Shown: positions 1-11,114, counted from the first letter of the stretch. The stretch: 64,000 nt of DNA from Theileria orientalis strain Shintoku (GCF_000740895.1 NC_025260.1:1096001-1160000); one strand, 5' to 3'. Made by a program: numbers and translations. The notes: generated from the letters alone by a model not told the origin.

Positions 1-1056
1 TCGGCATGGTCATTTTCGAGGATCCTGCAGAAGTTGGTGGAGCTGGACCAGACGTTCAGCACAATATACCTAAAGTTGATATCGGCGAAGTGCATCTTCG
101 CAATACCGAGGTTCTACGTGAGTAAGTCGCAGACTCCAGGGAGCGTCACGAGCGCAGACGCAAGCAATATCGCAAACAACGGCAGTGTTGGCGCTGACGT
201 GGCAGCTCTGTGTAAAATATACGGATACGAGTTAAGCAACAGCAGCAGCGACATAAAGTACAACAAGAGGCTGAAGTCGTTCCTGACGCTGCACCTGGCC
301 TTCTTCGTCGTCAGGAAGGACTACAGGAGCATATGGAGTTTCTATTCGAACGTGGTCAACGCAAGTTGGGACAACGTGCTGCTGCCGGTGGTGCCAAACA
401 TACTGATAACGCTGCTGACCACAACCTCGTACTTCATGCTAGGGGCGTACCAAATACAGTTTAGGAAGGTAACGAGGAAATATAAGCACATATTTACTTG
501 TTTGGGTAGTTACTTAGTTTGTTTTGTTGGTTATATCAGTAGCTGGTTAGTTATTTATTCACTCAAATACCAGGTTACTTATTTGGGTAGTTACTTATTC
601 ACTCAAATACCAGGTTACTTATTTGGGTAGTTACTTAGTTTGTTAGTTGCATAGTTACCTATTTGCTCAGTTAAGTGTTTATATGGACAAGTATTAACGC
701 AAATTTTACTTCCGTAAGTAACCTATTTAACCCAATTATTATCATTTATTAGATACTGGTCAACATAGTCCAGCTGTTGAACTCGAGGTTGAACAACCTG
801 ATGTACACCGCGTCATTCCAAATGTATCGGGGACAAGTTGAGGAGTTTATTCAACAATTCAAGTAAGAAATTAACCCATACGAATATCAGTTTAGCATAT
901 TGTGTGATTAGTTAAGTAACAGAAAAGATATTAATTGATGCTTCTACAAGTTTTATGACTATACTAATCATCAATTATAGTTCAAAGGGGAAGTTTGATG
1001 TGCCTGAAGGGTACAGCCTGAAATATAAGGAGGAAGAATTGAGAAGGGACGTTTAA
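1..1056 (+). CDS. GLE1: GLE1-like nuclear mRNA-export factor, C-terminal part (5' partial)
   Basis: The gene runs in from the left edge, open in frame from base 1. Exons are 1-468, 753-862 and 981-1056, giving the last 217 residues. The protein aligns by eye to the C-terminal GLE1 domain: the 'AKCIFAIP' stretch corresponds to human 'CPYSVP', 'YGYELSNS' to 'LGYQV', 'YQIQFRK' to 'YQVQFWK', and the end 'FDVPEGY' to 'IPVPKGF'. GLE1 acts at the cytoplasmic face of the nuclear pore, where with IP6 it activates the DEAD-box helicase Dbp5 to release mRNPs. A low-complexity Ser/Asn/Ala insert lies at about residues 45-75 of the visible part. Both junctions are GT-AG. The TTG at 34 is internal and not the start. 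The next gene is convergent. Family assignment is by remembered motif order only. Confidence 0.78.
561..640 (+). repeat. 40-bp tandem duplication in GLE1 intron 1
   Basis: A 40-base unit at 561-600 is followed directly by a near-complete second copy at 601-637. Related shorter copies containing GGGTAGTTACTTA lie just upstream at about 510-530. The whole tract is inside the 284-base intron 469-752. Confidence 0.9.
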
Positions 1057-1591
1057 TGTGTTATATTTATACGTACATAAGGAATACTAATATGTCAACG
1101 CCATATTAAGCTGAAACTGAGGGGTTTAAAACTGAGTGTTGATCATAACAGATTGAATTTAGGAATGCTGATAATAACAAATTACGTCTTAAACTTATTT
1201 TAAAAAATAAGATGTAGCGTCTTTTCATGTATTTTAAGCCTAATTTGTGGAAATGAACTAAATGTGTGTATCAGTGGAATCTGTGTAGGGCCGAAAAAAG
1301 GTGAACATTTATAAAAATGGAGGCTAAATAAAGTATAAAAAACTACACAGCATAAATGAAGTCATAGTATAAAGGCATTGATGTAAATATAATACATTGA
1401 ATCTCCATGCCAATATTTATGGTCAACACAGTAATTAAGAGGATAGTTCATGTTCAAGATGCCTAGTGTAAGGCACTCTCGACATTGACAGGGGCAGCAT
1501 CCGTTTCACTGCCCGAAATATCAGTTAATTTACAAATGTGTTCACAGCGTAGGTCACTTTTAAACCCGTAATAGGTTCCTGTTACTTATAT
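1057..1591. other. Convergent intergenic region, no gene seen
   Basis: These 535 AT-rich bases separate the GLE1 stop from the stop of the minus-strand FAINT gene, so they hold two 3' flanks. I see no tRNA fold or spliced reading frame. Confidence 0.6.
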
Positions 1592-2518
1592 TTACACGAG
1601 GATTATGGACTCCGCCATCCTCTCTATCGAGTTGTCGAGCGAGGCCACCCGAGACCTGAACTGGTCGTAGTCCTGCTTCAGCGTACTCAGTTCGTCGTCC
1701 AGGTGCTGGAGCTCGCTCCTCAGCCTGGCGTTTTCCATGGCCAAATTTGGGCAGTCCTTGAAGGTCTGAGAGAAGTACATTTTGCAGCCGTCCATGAACT
1801 TTTCACGGTTTTCCTGCCTATAATCCTGCGAAGGAAGGCCCTCAGAGAGCTTGGGCAGCTCTGCGTTTGGCGTGTAACTGACCCAACCGTTCTTCAGCAG
1901 CTTGAACTGCTTAATCTCTCCGTTCAGCTGGAGCAGAGTCATGAAATTGGTGCCGGTCACCGACACGACGTAGGCGCACTCCTCTGGAGTCTTGGCAGTA
2001 AACAGCACGTTTTCGCCCGCCTTGACTGAGCTGAACCTGTAGTAGCTCTTCGCCTGGAACATGTGCCCGTTGCTGATGGGAGCGTACTCGTACTCGTAGG
2101 ACGTGTACTTGAGGTCCACGTTGAGGGCCGTCGGGAGCTCGTTCAGGCCTACTTCGAAGAACAAGTCGCCCACAAACTTGAAGTGCTTAAGGTTCCCGTC
2201 GAGCAGAACCAGGGTGACGAAGTAGTCAGGCGAGTAAATCACCTGAGTGGAGTACTCCGTGTGGTTGTCGGCGGTCCACATGAGCTTATCCTCGTAGCGA
2301 ATCGATTTGAAAACAACGTTGTTGAGCGCTATGTATATGTTTGAGTTGTCGGACGTTGAGTACATGTAGTTGTAGGTAGATTCCTTCGCGCTCAAGTCGA
2401 GGTCAATCGGTATCTTGTTTGCCGGCGCCGGCCACTTAGCCGACGTGAAACACACTGATTCCCGAAGGGAGACCAGCAAGTATACCAGGACTCCCTTGAA
2501 CACGGATGATCTTTTCAT
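1592..2518 (-). CDS. Secreted FAINT (DUF529)-domain protein with C-terminal coiled coil
   Basis: One exon of 308 residues, starting at the ATG at 2518. The N-terminus (MKRSS, then a hydrophobic run VFKGVLVYLLVSL up to about residue 20) is a classical signal peptide. Two FAINT-like units follow at about residues 35-125 and 130-220. They show the usual pattern of 'DLDL' strand, a Tyr-rich segment, 'IYIALNNVVFKSI', a Trp, 'VTLVLLDG' and 'HFKFVGDLFFEVG'. Residues about 235-300 hold Cys, Glu and Leu heptads that look like a coiled coil. FAINT domains are the hallmark of proteins secreted by Theileria schizonts and merozoites into the host cell. The exact role is unknown. No C-terminal membrane anchor is seen, so secretion into host cytosol or parasite surface association are both possible. 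Confidence 0.75.
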   Translation of the reverse strand: MKRSSVFKGVLVYLLVSLRESVCFTSAKWPAPANKIPIDLDLSAKESTYNYMYSTSDNSNIYIALNNVVFKSIRYEDKLMWTADNHTEYSTQVIYSPDYFVTLVLLDGNLKHFKFVGDLFFEVGLNELPTALNVDLKYTSYEYEYAPISNGHMFQAKSYYRFSSVKAGENVLFTAKTPEECAYVVSVTGTNFMTLLQLNGEIKQFKLLKNGWVSYTPNAELPKLSEGLPSQDYRQENREKFMDGCKMYFSQTFKDCPNLAMENARLRSELQHLDDELSTLKQDYDQFRSRVASLDNSIERMAESIILV

Positions 2519-2812
2519 CAGAACGACGCAAATTAGATAATTTTTTAAGTGCCGGTGCCGATCATGGGGAAAATTCAGACCGCTGTATAAATTTAACTAT
2601 ACACATACGTTTACACATACAAAATTTAAGTAGATATGGCCGTATAAGGGTGTTTGTGTTAAATGTTTGCGGCAGTTCCTTCCTTTATGCCCACAGGCCG
2701 CGTACACAATTCCCTTGTGTGTGTTGGCCAGCTAGCCGTGCCCTTTTCTCTAATACTTGTCCTTTGTACCCTAGCCTTGGCGACTGCGCTGCCAGTTCGC
2801 TCCTCCGAAGCT

Positions 2813-5800
2813 TCATTTAAACAAGTTTGTGAACCGGTGCCACTTGTCTATGAACTGCGGGTAGTGTGAACTGCGCGACTCCAGAATCAACGCACTCAGC
2901 CTCTCGCTCAGCTGCGCGTGGCTTAAGTCCAACATGAACCGCGCCTCTACGCTGTTCACGTCGCCTATGTCAACTCCGCTTGAGTAGAGCAGATTTAGCA
3001 CCGACTTGTACCTCCGCCGAATTAGTCCGAATATGAGCGTGAACCTTTCTACGAACTCGCCGTACGCGTCGAGCCTCTCGAGGACCTCCAAGTCCCCGCT
3101 GGAAAACCTGAAAGGCGGCTTTTTGAGGATGTTGGGGTCGTTTCCGAGGATGAAGTTGAAGTCGAAGTTGGTCACGACCCCGTTTCTCTGAAGCATCACG
3201 TTTTCGTAGTGCCTGTCGCCCACCTCCAGCAGGTAGTTCAGGATGCTGACGACTGCGAAGCTGTTGATAAAATTCTCCTTAAAACTAGGACTGGCAGCGT
3301 CATCGCGGTCAGCATCACCAGAAGCGCCTGAACTGCTGCCAGCAACACTATGACTATTAGTGCCGCCGTTGCCATCAGTGCCATAATAGCCATCTCCATC
3401 ACGATCATCAGCGCAATCTTTATGATCATGACTAACTATTTTTCCGCCACTGCCAGTGGTAGTACCATTGGTGTTAACATCAATAATCCCACTACTGTTG
3501 TTGCTACTACTATTACTACTGTTCTTACTGCTACTATTACTACTGCTATTCTTACTGCTACTATTACTACTGCTATTCTTACTACTATTGCCACTACTGT
3601 TGTTATTGCTAATGCCTGTAGTGTGACCATAGCCGACTATGACGCCAATACCACCACTAGTGACACCATTAGCGCAATCATTACTGCCAACAGTGGTACT
3701 ACCATCAGCGCTATCAAAGCTACGTTTACCACAGTTACTGCCCTCTTTGTCGTTACAGTCACCGGTGGTGTTTCCATTCAAGGTAGGCAGCAGCTGTATA
3801 TACCCAAGGTTTTTGTACACGGATATCATCTTGTACGTCAGCACTGGTATGTGGTGCTTCCCTAATATGTGTTTAAAGAGACTCAGCACTTCCAAACAGA
3901 GTTCATCGTTCCGCGCGTAGTTCATCTTAAGCATTATCCTTTGATCCGTGTCCTTGCCAGCACCGCAACCACTGCCGTCACCGCCGGTGCTGTTGCCATC
4001 GTCGCCCGTTCCCACTTTTAGCTGTAGAATCAGTGGGTAGTTTGAGGATTTGTATATGTATGATCTCCGGTAGTCAATTGCCCTTATTACCCTGTCTACA
4101 TCTGTTATCAGTGGCACGTGTGGACTCAGTCGTATCAACTTTCTCTCCCTATCTATGCTCAACTCAAATTTCCCCCTCCTCAATTTTGAGCCTGTTAGCT
4201 GACTCAAAAGCACGTGTAGATAGTGGTTTCTCAGGGTGTACTTTTTCCTAGTCTCATTTATGCTGTTGATTATTCTTATGAATATGTTTAAAAACGACTG
4301 TTCCAGCTTAATCACACTCAACACTTTACCATCCACTTTCTTCAGGTGTTTAACATATTTACTCAAGCATTCCAAATATACAATGTTCTCACTGGTAGTG
4401 GTCAAACTGCCCTCGGATGTTGCAGCAGTAGTGCCATCGGTAGCTGTAGTTCCACTGATAGCTGTAGTTCCACTGGTAGCTGTAGTAGTGCTACTGAATG
4501 AGAGCAGAAAGAAATACATCTTCAATGATAACTCTACGTCGCCTTCTATCACTTTTACTACATGGTTGAAAAATGCATCGTCAATATCATACTTTAGAAA
4601 GTACAGAAACTGCCTGAAATACCTCTTCAACAGATCCTTGTGTACATTTTTAATTAGAATTGATATGATTTTTCTTCTTGTTCTACCATCCAGGTGAACA
4701 AAATCGCATGAAATCAACTCCAATATCACATTACTGCTGGTAATACTGGTGCTAGTGCCTGCATTCGTCGTGCTAATACTCGTAGTTGTAGTCTCAGTAG
4801 TTCTAACATTACTGCTGGTATTACCAGTGGTAGTATCTAGCTTTTCTAAATATGATTGCAGCAACGCGTACTGGGTGATATCAGAGTAGTCGGTGAATCT
4901 TAGCAGTAAGCATATTGAATTCGGCGATTTTGCCAGTTGGTTGTAATACTTATACACAATTGAGTTGATTTCCTTATAGGTGTACCATCTGCCGCATATC
5001 TTTACTTTATGCTCTTCCGCCTCCCCTGAGCCTCTCATGTTAATGCTTAATAGTGATGATCTGAACAGCAGTTGTAGCGCCTTAAACTCTGTTGGTATCT
5101 CAATATACAGCAAGTCTCTGCTATCAACTGCCAATAATCCGCTGTATCTAAACAGCATTTCATTCACACGTCCGCATAGAGCGTCATGGTTGTAACTGCC
5201 ACTATCGTCTGAACTACCGCTTTCCACGGTTCTGAATGTTAGCATTGATAGGGGTACGCCTGCATCTTTGCATATTTCCACTTCGCTGGACAATAAATAG
5301 TACAGCACTTGCAGGTATCTGTACAGGATGTACCTCCTGTATCCGGCGCTGTTGATACAGCTGCGGCCAATGCTTCTCGTGCCGCTACCGCTCAACTCCC
5401 CTCTGGCACTAGTACTAACACTAATACTTCCTATTAAACTTGTGATCGTGTCAATAATATCAGTTATGTGCTTCTGGCATACTTTCCTCTCTTCGACATT
5501 GCAACAGCACTCTCCAATGCCGCTACAACAATTATTACTCCGGTCCTTACTGCTACCGCTATGTTCTCCCTTACTATACAAAACTAAGCACCCTGTATTA
5601 TACTCTATTCTACTGCTACTTTTCCTCGGCGTATTATACTCATTTGATGGCACCAATATTTTCTTCCTATTCGTTGATATATGACTGCTGTTAACATACA
5701 GGTCCAGCGATATGCTAACTGTGGAGTTATCCAATCTGTTCCTCAGCCCACTTCTCCGTCTCCTTATCTTAAACACCAACACACTGTTGATTTTCACGAT

Positions 5801-6301
5801 AATTGGTGCTCTTAACTTACTGCTTCTACTCCTCACACATTCCTTATCTGATTTCTCCGTTTCTTTATTCGTTTTAAGCGTTATTCTCCCTTTTTTCGTC
5901 GCCAGTAATCTGCTTCTTTCTACTTTAAATTTGACTCCTCTCCTGCTCGATAAAAGGCCCGAATTGTTGTTTTTATGATTACGACACGTTGGCGTGGAAG
6001 GCTTATACTTTCCGTAACATACTTCCCTCAGTTTATTGTTCCTTATTTTAACTTCTATTACGTTCGTTATCCTCTTATCGTTCTTATATATTGAACAGTT
6101 TAATGATATTTCATCCTCGTTGGCTTCATTGTTACTTTTACTATAACCTTGAATTCTCTTTAACTGAAAAGGATCTTTGAAAAATACTAACGAACCCAGT
6201 GAAAGATAAATTTTATCCCTTTCGTGATATTTTACGTTTTTCACGGGCAAAATATTCTTCCTAAAGGTTTCATAATAACATATGCTTTTATATCTATCCA
6301 T
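2813..6301 (-). CDS. VPS34: Class III phosphatidylinositol 3-kinase (VPS34-like)
   Basis: One exon, 1162 residues, ATG at 6301. The C-terminal third is a PI3/PI4-kinase catalytic domain. The catalytic loop reads 'VGDRHYENVML' near residue 1027, followed by the metal-binding 'NFDFNFILGNDPN', where DFG-like DFN is used, and a 'KPPFRF' segment as in VPS34 ('GRDPKPLPPP'). Upstream, 'RRYFRQFLYFLKYDID' at about residue 565 matches the PIK helical domain ('YLLQLVQALKYE'). The first 250 residues would hold the C2-like membrane-binding region. PI3P made by this enzyme marks endosomes and, in apicomplexans, apicoplast-directed vesicles. Ser/Asn/Thr/Gly-rich insertions separate the kinase lobes (about residues 870-990) and lie near residues 510-530 and 620-645. 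Apicomplexans usually carry a single PI3K, and this gene would fill that role. A PI4K is less likely because of the ILG(N/R)DP signature. Confidence 0.82.
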   Translation of the reverse strand: MDRYKSICYYETFRKNILPVKNVKYHERDKIYLSLGSLVFFKDPFQLKRIQGYSKSNNEANEDEISLNCSIYKNDKRITNVIEVKIRNNKLREVCYGKYKPSTPTCRNHKNNNSGLLSSRRGVKFKVERSRLLATKKGRITLKTNKETEKSDKECVRSRSSKLRAPIIVKINSVLVFKIRRRRSGLRNRLDNSTVSISLDLYVNSSHISTNRKKILVPSNEYNTPRKSSSRIEYNTGCLVLYSKGEHSGSSKDRSNNCCSGIGECCCNVEERKVCQKHITDIIDTITSLIGSISVSTSARGELSGSGTRSIGRSCINSAGYRRYILYRYLQVLYYLLSSEVEICKDAGVPLSMLTFRTVESGSSDDSGSYNHDALCGRVNEMLFRYSGLLAVDSRDLLYIEIPTEFKALQLLFRSSLLSINMRGSGEAEEHKVKICGRWYTYKEINSIVYKYYNQLAKSPNSICLLLRFTDYSDITQYALLQSYLEKLDTTTGNTSSNVRTTETTTTSISTTNAGTSTSITSSNVILELISCDFVHLDGRTRRKIISILIKNVHKDLLKRYFRQFLYFLKYDIDDAFFNHVVKVIEGDVELSLKMYFFLLSFSSTTTATSGTTAISGTTATDGTTAATSEGSLTTTSENIVYLECLSKYVKHLKKVDGKVLSVIKLEQSFLNIFIRIINSINETRKKYTLRNHYLHVLLSQLTGSKLRRGKFELSIDRERKLIRLSPHVPLITDVDRVIRAIDYRRSYIYKSSNYPLILQLKVGTGDDGNSTGGDGSGCGAGKDTDQRIMLKMNYARNDELCLEVLSLFKHILGKHHIPVLTYKMISVYKNLGYIQLLPTLNGNTTGDCNDKEGSNCGKRSFDSADGSTTVGSNDCANGVTSGGIGVIVGYGHTTGISNNNSSGNSSKNSSSNSSSKNSSSNSSSKNSSNSSSNNSSGIIDVNTNGTTTGSGGKIVSHDHKDCADDRDGDGYYGTDGNGGTNSHSVAGSSSGASGDADRDDAASPSFKENFINSFAVVSILNYLLEVGDRHYENVMLQRNGVVTNFDFNFILGNDPNILKKPPFRFSSGDLEVLERLDAYGEFVERFTLIFGLIRRRYKSVLNLLYSSGVDIGDVNSVEARFMLDLSHAQLSERLSALILESRSSHYPQFIDKWHRFTNLFK
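3478..3615 (-). repeat. Ser/Asn-coding trinucleotide tract in the PI3K gene
   Basis: On the coding strand this is a run of AGT/AGC/AAT codons encoding Ser/Asn with spaced Lys-Asn, residues about 897-940. It lies between the two lobes of the kinase domain. Comparable sense AGT/AAT tracts occur elsewhere in the window. Confidence 0.9.
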
Positions 6302-6599
6302 TTAATCATCCTTCCAAATGTTATTGTTCTTCGTTATATAGTACACTTGGATATAATCCAAATAAATCCAACCCATATGTGTAAGAATCTTGAGTTGATA
6401 AAGCTAAATTTTAACTTAAAAAGATAATATAATACAAAAACAAAACAGCATTTAAGCTTATAATAAATATACAAAGTTAATAATCACATTTTAATGTTAA
6501 TCACCAGTATATGATGTAAGGCAGGAATCATTAAACTTTATTTTTCAGTATATTACAAATTTTTAATAGTCAAATATAAAGATTCCTAATGTGTATATT

Positions 6600-8151
6600 A
6601 TGATTGATATTATTGGTCTAGCTAGGACGCCTTTTTCTCCCATTTTAGGTCTATTGTCATCAATTTCTCCAGTACACCTAGGTATGTTTTTATTTAATAA
6701 TTAAGGCTAATTATTACTCCAAAGGGTTAAAAAGTGCAACCAAGTGTATAAATAACAGTTTTATAAATAAAGAGTTGATCGATTCCGTGATTTTAAGTCA
6801 AGTGTTTCCATATGGCCAGGGCCCATCTCTGTTAAAGCAAATACTTACCAATATAGGTATTTTATTAATAATTAAATGTGAACATTATCAAACCTCTTAA
6901 TTTGAGCTTTTAAAACTAATAGTTATGTAATATAATCCATAATATTGATTATTTTAGGATTAAACAATTGTAACAACTATAACGTTAACAATTTATGTAT
7001 AAGTGGATTAAAAGCAGTTGATTTGGGCTTGAACTTAATTAAATCGGAAAAATCGCAAGTTTTAACTGTAATCGGAACTGAAAGCTGTTCACACATACCG
7101 TACATACTTAAGTGAGAATAAATTACTAATTTTACTATTGTTTATGAATATTTACAATTAATAAAATTAAAATTACTGTTAATATTATTAATTAGTGATG
7201 TAAGGAGCAAAGGTTATAAATTTGGAAACAACACATTGTTTGACCCATTAATAAGAGACTATCCAAACTTCGTATCAAATAAATAATATAATTAGACGTA
7301 AAATAAATTTATCTTAACTTTTAATTAGGAATTCGAAGTTGATAACATGGAAGGCAGAGCGAATAGATACATAGAGGATAGCTTTGAAAAAATCGCAAGT
7401 TCATATTCTCAGGGAGTAATCCAAAATGAAATAGCTCCAGTGAATATTAAAGCACTCCAAAACGGTGTGTTTTAGAATGGTTAAGTAGTTTCAGTGATTA
7501 GAAAGTTATATACACACCATGGAATCCACAATATTAAAATGTAGACAAAATGGTTGACAAAAAGATGAGTGAGGATGAACTTTACAGAATGTTCATGAAA
7601 AAAATAAATTACTCAAAAATTAGTACATTCTCAGACGGTTCAGCATCACTGTTGATGTGTTCAAACAAAATAACAAAAAAGCATAAACTAACACCAATAT
7701 GTAAAATAAGATCAATATATAACTCAAGTAGAGTTTATAACAGTAGCAGTGACCCAAACAGTGTCACCAGTGGTGACATTGATAGTATTGTAAGCGATAT
7801 CGGGGAATGTGTGAAAGAATATAGGGAAAATAACGTGGATATATTTGAAATACTGGATCAAAACGTGTTAATTCCCATTTTAGTATGTAATTCAAAAGGA
7901 ATTGATTTATCAAGAGTGAATTTACAGGGTGGAACAATTGCAATAGGCCATGCATTAGGTACCTAGTAATTTTGGTTTAATAGATTTAAGAAGTAATTAA
8001 TACTAATATACAATTATTAGGTGCAACTGGAATACGACAAATAATTAACGTAATCACAAGTTTAAAGATGAAAAGTTTAAGATTTGGTCTGGTCGTTGGG
8101 AACAACTTGATTGGAGATTCCATAGGAATATTGATAGAAAATTGTATATAG
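6600..8151 (+). CDS. Thiolase-family protein (acetyl-CoA acetyltransferase-like), catalytic residues incomplete
   Basis: Seven exons: 6600-6681, 6725-6856, 6958-7111, 7196-7271, 7329-7464, 7545-7958 and 8021-8151, giving 374 residues, close to the usual 390. The start ATG at 6600 gives 'MIDIIGLARTPFSP', the classic thiolase N-terminus. The nucleophile motif 'NNLCISGLKA' puts Cys at about residue 85, then 'GTESCSHIPYIL' matches 'GGMESMSNVPYV'. The C-terminal half has 'FSDGSASLL' and 'GGTIAIGHALGATG', with catalytic His near residue 329. Two signatures are missing: the NEAF block reads 'LDQNV', and the last catalytic Cys segment (CxGGG) reads 'VVGNNLIGDS'. Thiolases make or split acetoacetyl-CoA. 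This one may be impaired, specialised or structural. Family membership is strong; activity is uncertain. PUS10 follows on the same strand. Confidence 0.85.
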
Positions 8152-8456
8152 TCACATAATAAAGATAGATAAATGTGAATAATGTAGTAATAAACTGTTA
8201 TATGTGTGTTTTAGCATAATTTAGTGATGATACTATAGTTGTAAAGTGTAAATAAATTGGAGATATTAATTGTTTACACATTTACCTAATTAGATAATAT
8301 ATATTAAAATTGAATATTTATATATTATATTAACAGTAGAAGGGGAAAAGTTTTATTAGATTCGGAGTTATTTGTATGATAAAGTGAATATGGTGTTTAA
8401 GTAATGTAAAATTTAGCTATTATAGAAAAGATATGTAAATTAATTGTTAGTATACC
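8152..8456. other. Short AT-rich spacer between thiolase and PUS10
   Basis: These 305 AT-rich bases form a 3' flank and the upstream region of the next gene. No further coding signal is seen. Confidence 0.5.
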
Positions 8457-10779
8457 ATGGAAAAGGCATATCTGAGTAGTGTGAATGATTTATTCTCAAA
8501 TACCTGTAGTAGTTGTTTTAAAAATCTGATTTGTGCTATAAAAAACAATGTTGAAAATAGCGAGACCGGTGACCAGAATGCAGATAAAATTATAGTAAAC
8601 AAGATTGAAAATAAAATTGTTGTGGAAAAATTGTTAAACTGGGAAGAATATGGCAGAGACTTAAGTAAAATATGTATTGTTTGCAAAAGTTGCAAACTGA
8701 ACGGAGAAGTATTGCTATTCAAGGAAATAGAATTCATAGATTTTGTAAGTGTGACTGCAAATTATGAAAAGGAGGTGGAACTGGATAATTTTGATCCATA
8801 TGAGTTTTATTGCTGTTTTAAAGTAGATAAGGAAAAGATAGGAGTTTATTCTGACATCAATAACATCATAAACCACAGTAACAGGGCAATTAACAGTTAC
8901 AGTGATAAAATATACAAAGGGTTCGACTTTGGAGTAATCAGTGTGTATCTATCATCAGAGAAAAGTTACGATAACTTTAAAAACAATTTGGTAGAAGTAA
9001 ATATAATTAGAAATAGTGAAAGTAGTGTAAATGAGTTAAAGAATAAAACAGAGTCAAGCAGTAATTCAGATGTTGTATCACTTAGAGTCACGTTAAACGG
9101 CAGTGTGAAAGAAGAGGAGTCGAATGAAAAAATAAATATTAATTTAAGAAAACTAGCTGAATTGAGAATAAGGGAGCTGGTGTTGGAGTTTTTCCTGAAA
9201 GAAAGACTAAAGTACATAGAAAGTAATCCAAGAGCGTATGGAAACTTTGAAAGTCTGTGTAAGGACAGATTGGTGTTAGAGCAGCTGATAAGACTGAGGA
9301 TAAACGTACGGGTAACATTAAATGGACAAAACAGTGACGCTGAGGGTAGTGACTATAAGGTCAACTGCAAGTTTGCAATATCGAGAGATGTAGTATCATT
9401 TATGGGTAAGTCGATAATAAATAGTGTACAAGTTTACAGCTACGGATACAGTTATATTTATGTATAAACTGGTATCTGAAGTACTTACGGAAAGCCAGTA
9501 TAGATCATTTGCGTATCACCAGTTTATTTCAGTAACATGTAGGTTACTATAACAAGTTCTCGAGATGCATAAGTCAAACAGAATGGATTTTAGGTGACAG
9601 GGTATAATTATATGTCTATTAGACGGTTTATGATAGTTTATTATTAGTTTGATAAGATAATACCATAACCTGTAATATTATTGTTAGTATAAATAGTAAC
9701 TAATAATTTTATTACGGATGATAATTAATATTGGTAGTACATATAATTATATAACTCTAATACTAATGTTACTACAAATAGCGGTAACCAATACTGTAGG
9801 ATATTCTAAGTGTAGAGGAGCTGATAGGAGAGCCGCTACTGAAGGTAACTCGAGGAAAGAAGTGTAAGTTGGTGGGATGTGGACGCGAAGATGTCGACGT
9901 GAGGAACCTGGGAAATGGAAGGAAGATACTGATGGAAATATACAAGACAAGAGCGGATCTGTTCATAATAATACACTCCCTGCAACTTTTAACAGCTGAT
10001 CCAGGTGCATATTACGACGCGTGTGACACGTTGGATACTGTTGGTGTAGTGGGCGATGAAGCCAGTATGCTAGCAGATAGTGATACAGATAGTGGCACGG
10101 GCGCCAGCGGTATTGGAGAACATAGTACGGCAATTGGTGGTGATGCCAGAATAGTGCCCGTTGGTGATGATAGTGGTAACAGCATGGGAATCGGTGGCAA
10201 TACAGGCAGTATAGCTGTTGCTGAAAACATTGGAAATAAACTGTTGAAAAACTACTTCGTAAAAACAGAAGAGGTACCAAGTCACGACTGCGCCGTTGTA
10301 TTTAAGTGCACGGGAATGACGTTTAACAATAAAAACGTGAGGAAACAAATACAAAACCAAAGCGAACTCAACAGCAAAAGCTACAACTGTCTAATATTCT
10401 CAGAAGAAAAACTCTCCTACGATAAGGTGAAGGAAGTGGAGAATTACGAGTACCCAATGACAATAAAGCAAAACAACCCGATAAGAATATCGCACAGAAG
10501 AGCGCAGGATGTGAGAAGCAAAGTAATCTACGACCTCAAGTTGGACCTGATACACCCGAGAGTAATGCTAATGTACATAGAAACGCAAGCAGGTAAGCGA
10601 AGATGAAGTAGGTAGAAGGAAGGAAGACGAAGAGAAAAGACTAAAATCATATATATTCAGGATTGTACATAAAGGAGTTCGTAAACGGAGACCTGGGAAG
10701 GACGAATCCAAGTCTGAAGGGAATGCTGAAGACGAAGCTCCACGTTGTAAAGCTAGACGTGATAAACATCAAGAGGTGA
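8457..10779 (+). CDS. PUS10: tRNA pseudouridine synthase PUS10
   Basis: Four exons: 8457-9405, 9543-9601, 9800-10592 and 10661-10779, giving 639 residues. The N-terminal exon carries two Cys clusters, 'CSSC' at residue 18 and 'CIVCKSC' near 73, which fit the zinc-binding THUMP-like domain of PUS10. Across the splice sites the protein reads 'FSRCISQTEWIL', 'SVEELIGEPLLK' and 'GREDVDVRNLGNGRK'. The last holds the catalytic Asp (about residue 367) in the PUS10 signature. Exons 3-4 give 'HRRAQDVRSKVI' and 'QAGLYIKEFVNGDLGRTNPS', the C-terminal core. PUS10 makes pseudouridine 54 and 55 in the tRNA T-arm in archaea and some eukaryotes. A Gly/Ser/Thr/Asp-rich insert of about 70 residues (bases 10030-10240) interrupts the catalytic domain. 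The TTG at 9869 is internal, not a separate gene. Confidence 0.88.
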
Positions 10780-11114
10780 ATACACACTGATGTGTATGCA
10801 AATGTAACCAGGAAGAGAAGTGTGTGTACGATAAAGGAGCAGCAAAGAGGGGAATGGTAGCAGGAAGATGGCGTAAAAACAACATTGGAAGACAAAAGGC
10901 GCAGAGATGTGAGCATGAGACTTGTGTGTAGATTCACAAAACAGAAGAACATCAACGGGCACGTACAAACTGCCGAAGAGGAGTAATGAAGATACCAATG
11001 GGGCAAGTATGCAGTGTTGTGCCTTCCTAGGCGATTTTCATCCATTCACCTCAATAATTTTAGAATCGTTTTAATTTTTTGTTTTAGTTTGTTTGTCTCA
11101 GGCGCGTAGGTAAA
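10780..11114. other. Spacer between PUS10 and the BI-1 array
   Basis: These 335 bases hold no convincing gene. An open frame on the minus strand here has cysteine/leucine-rich composition and runs into the antisense of the last PUS10 exon, so I treat it as chance. Confidence 0.5.

Noticed and set aside
9869..10606. Separate 245-codon gene starting at 9869
   Set aside because: The start is a TTG inside the PUS10 signature. Upstream and downstream exons complete PUS10 in frame.
10647..11045. 132-codon minus-strand frame downstream of PUS10
   Set aside because: It overlaps the antisense of the last PUS10 exon, is Cys/Ser/Leu-rich without motifs, and has no splice partner.
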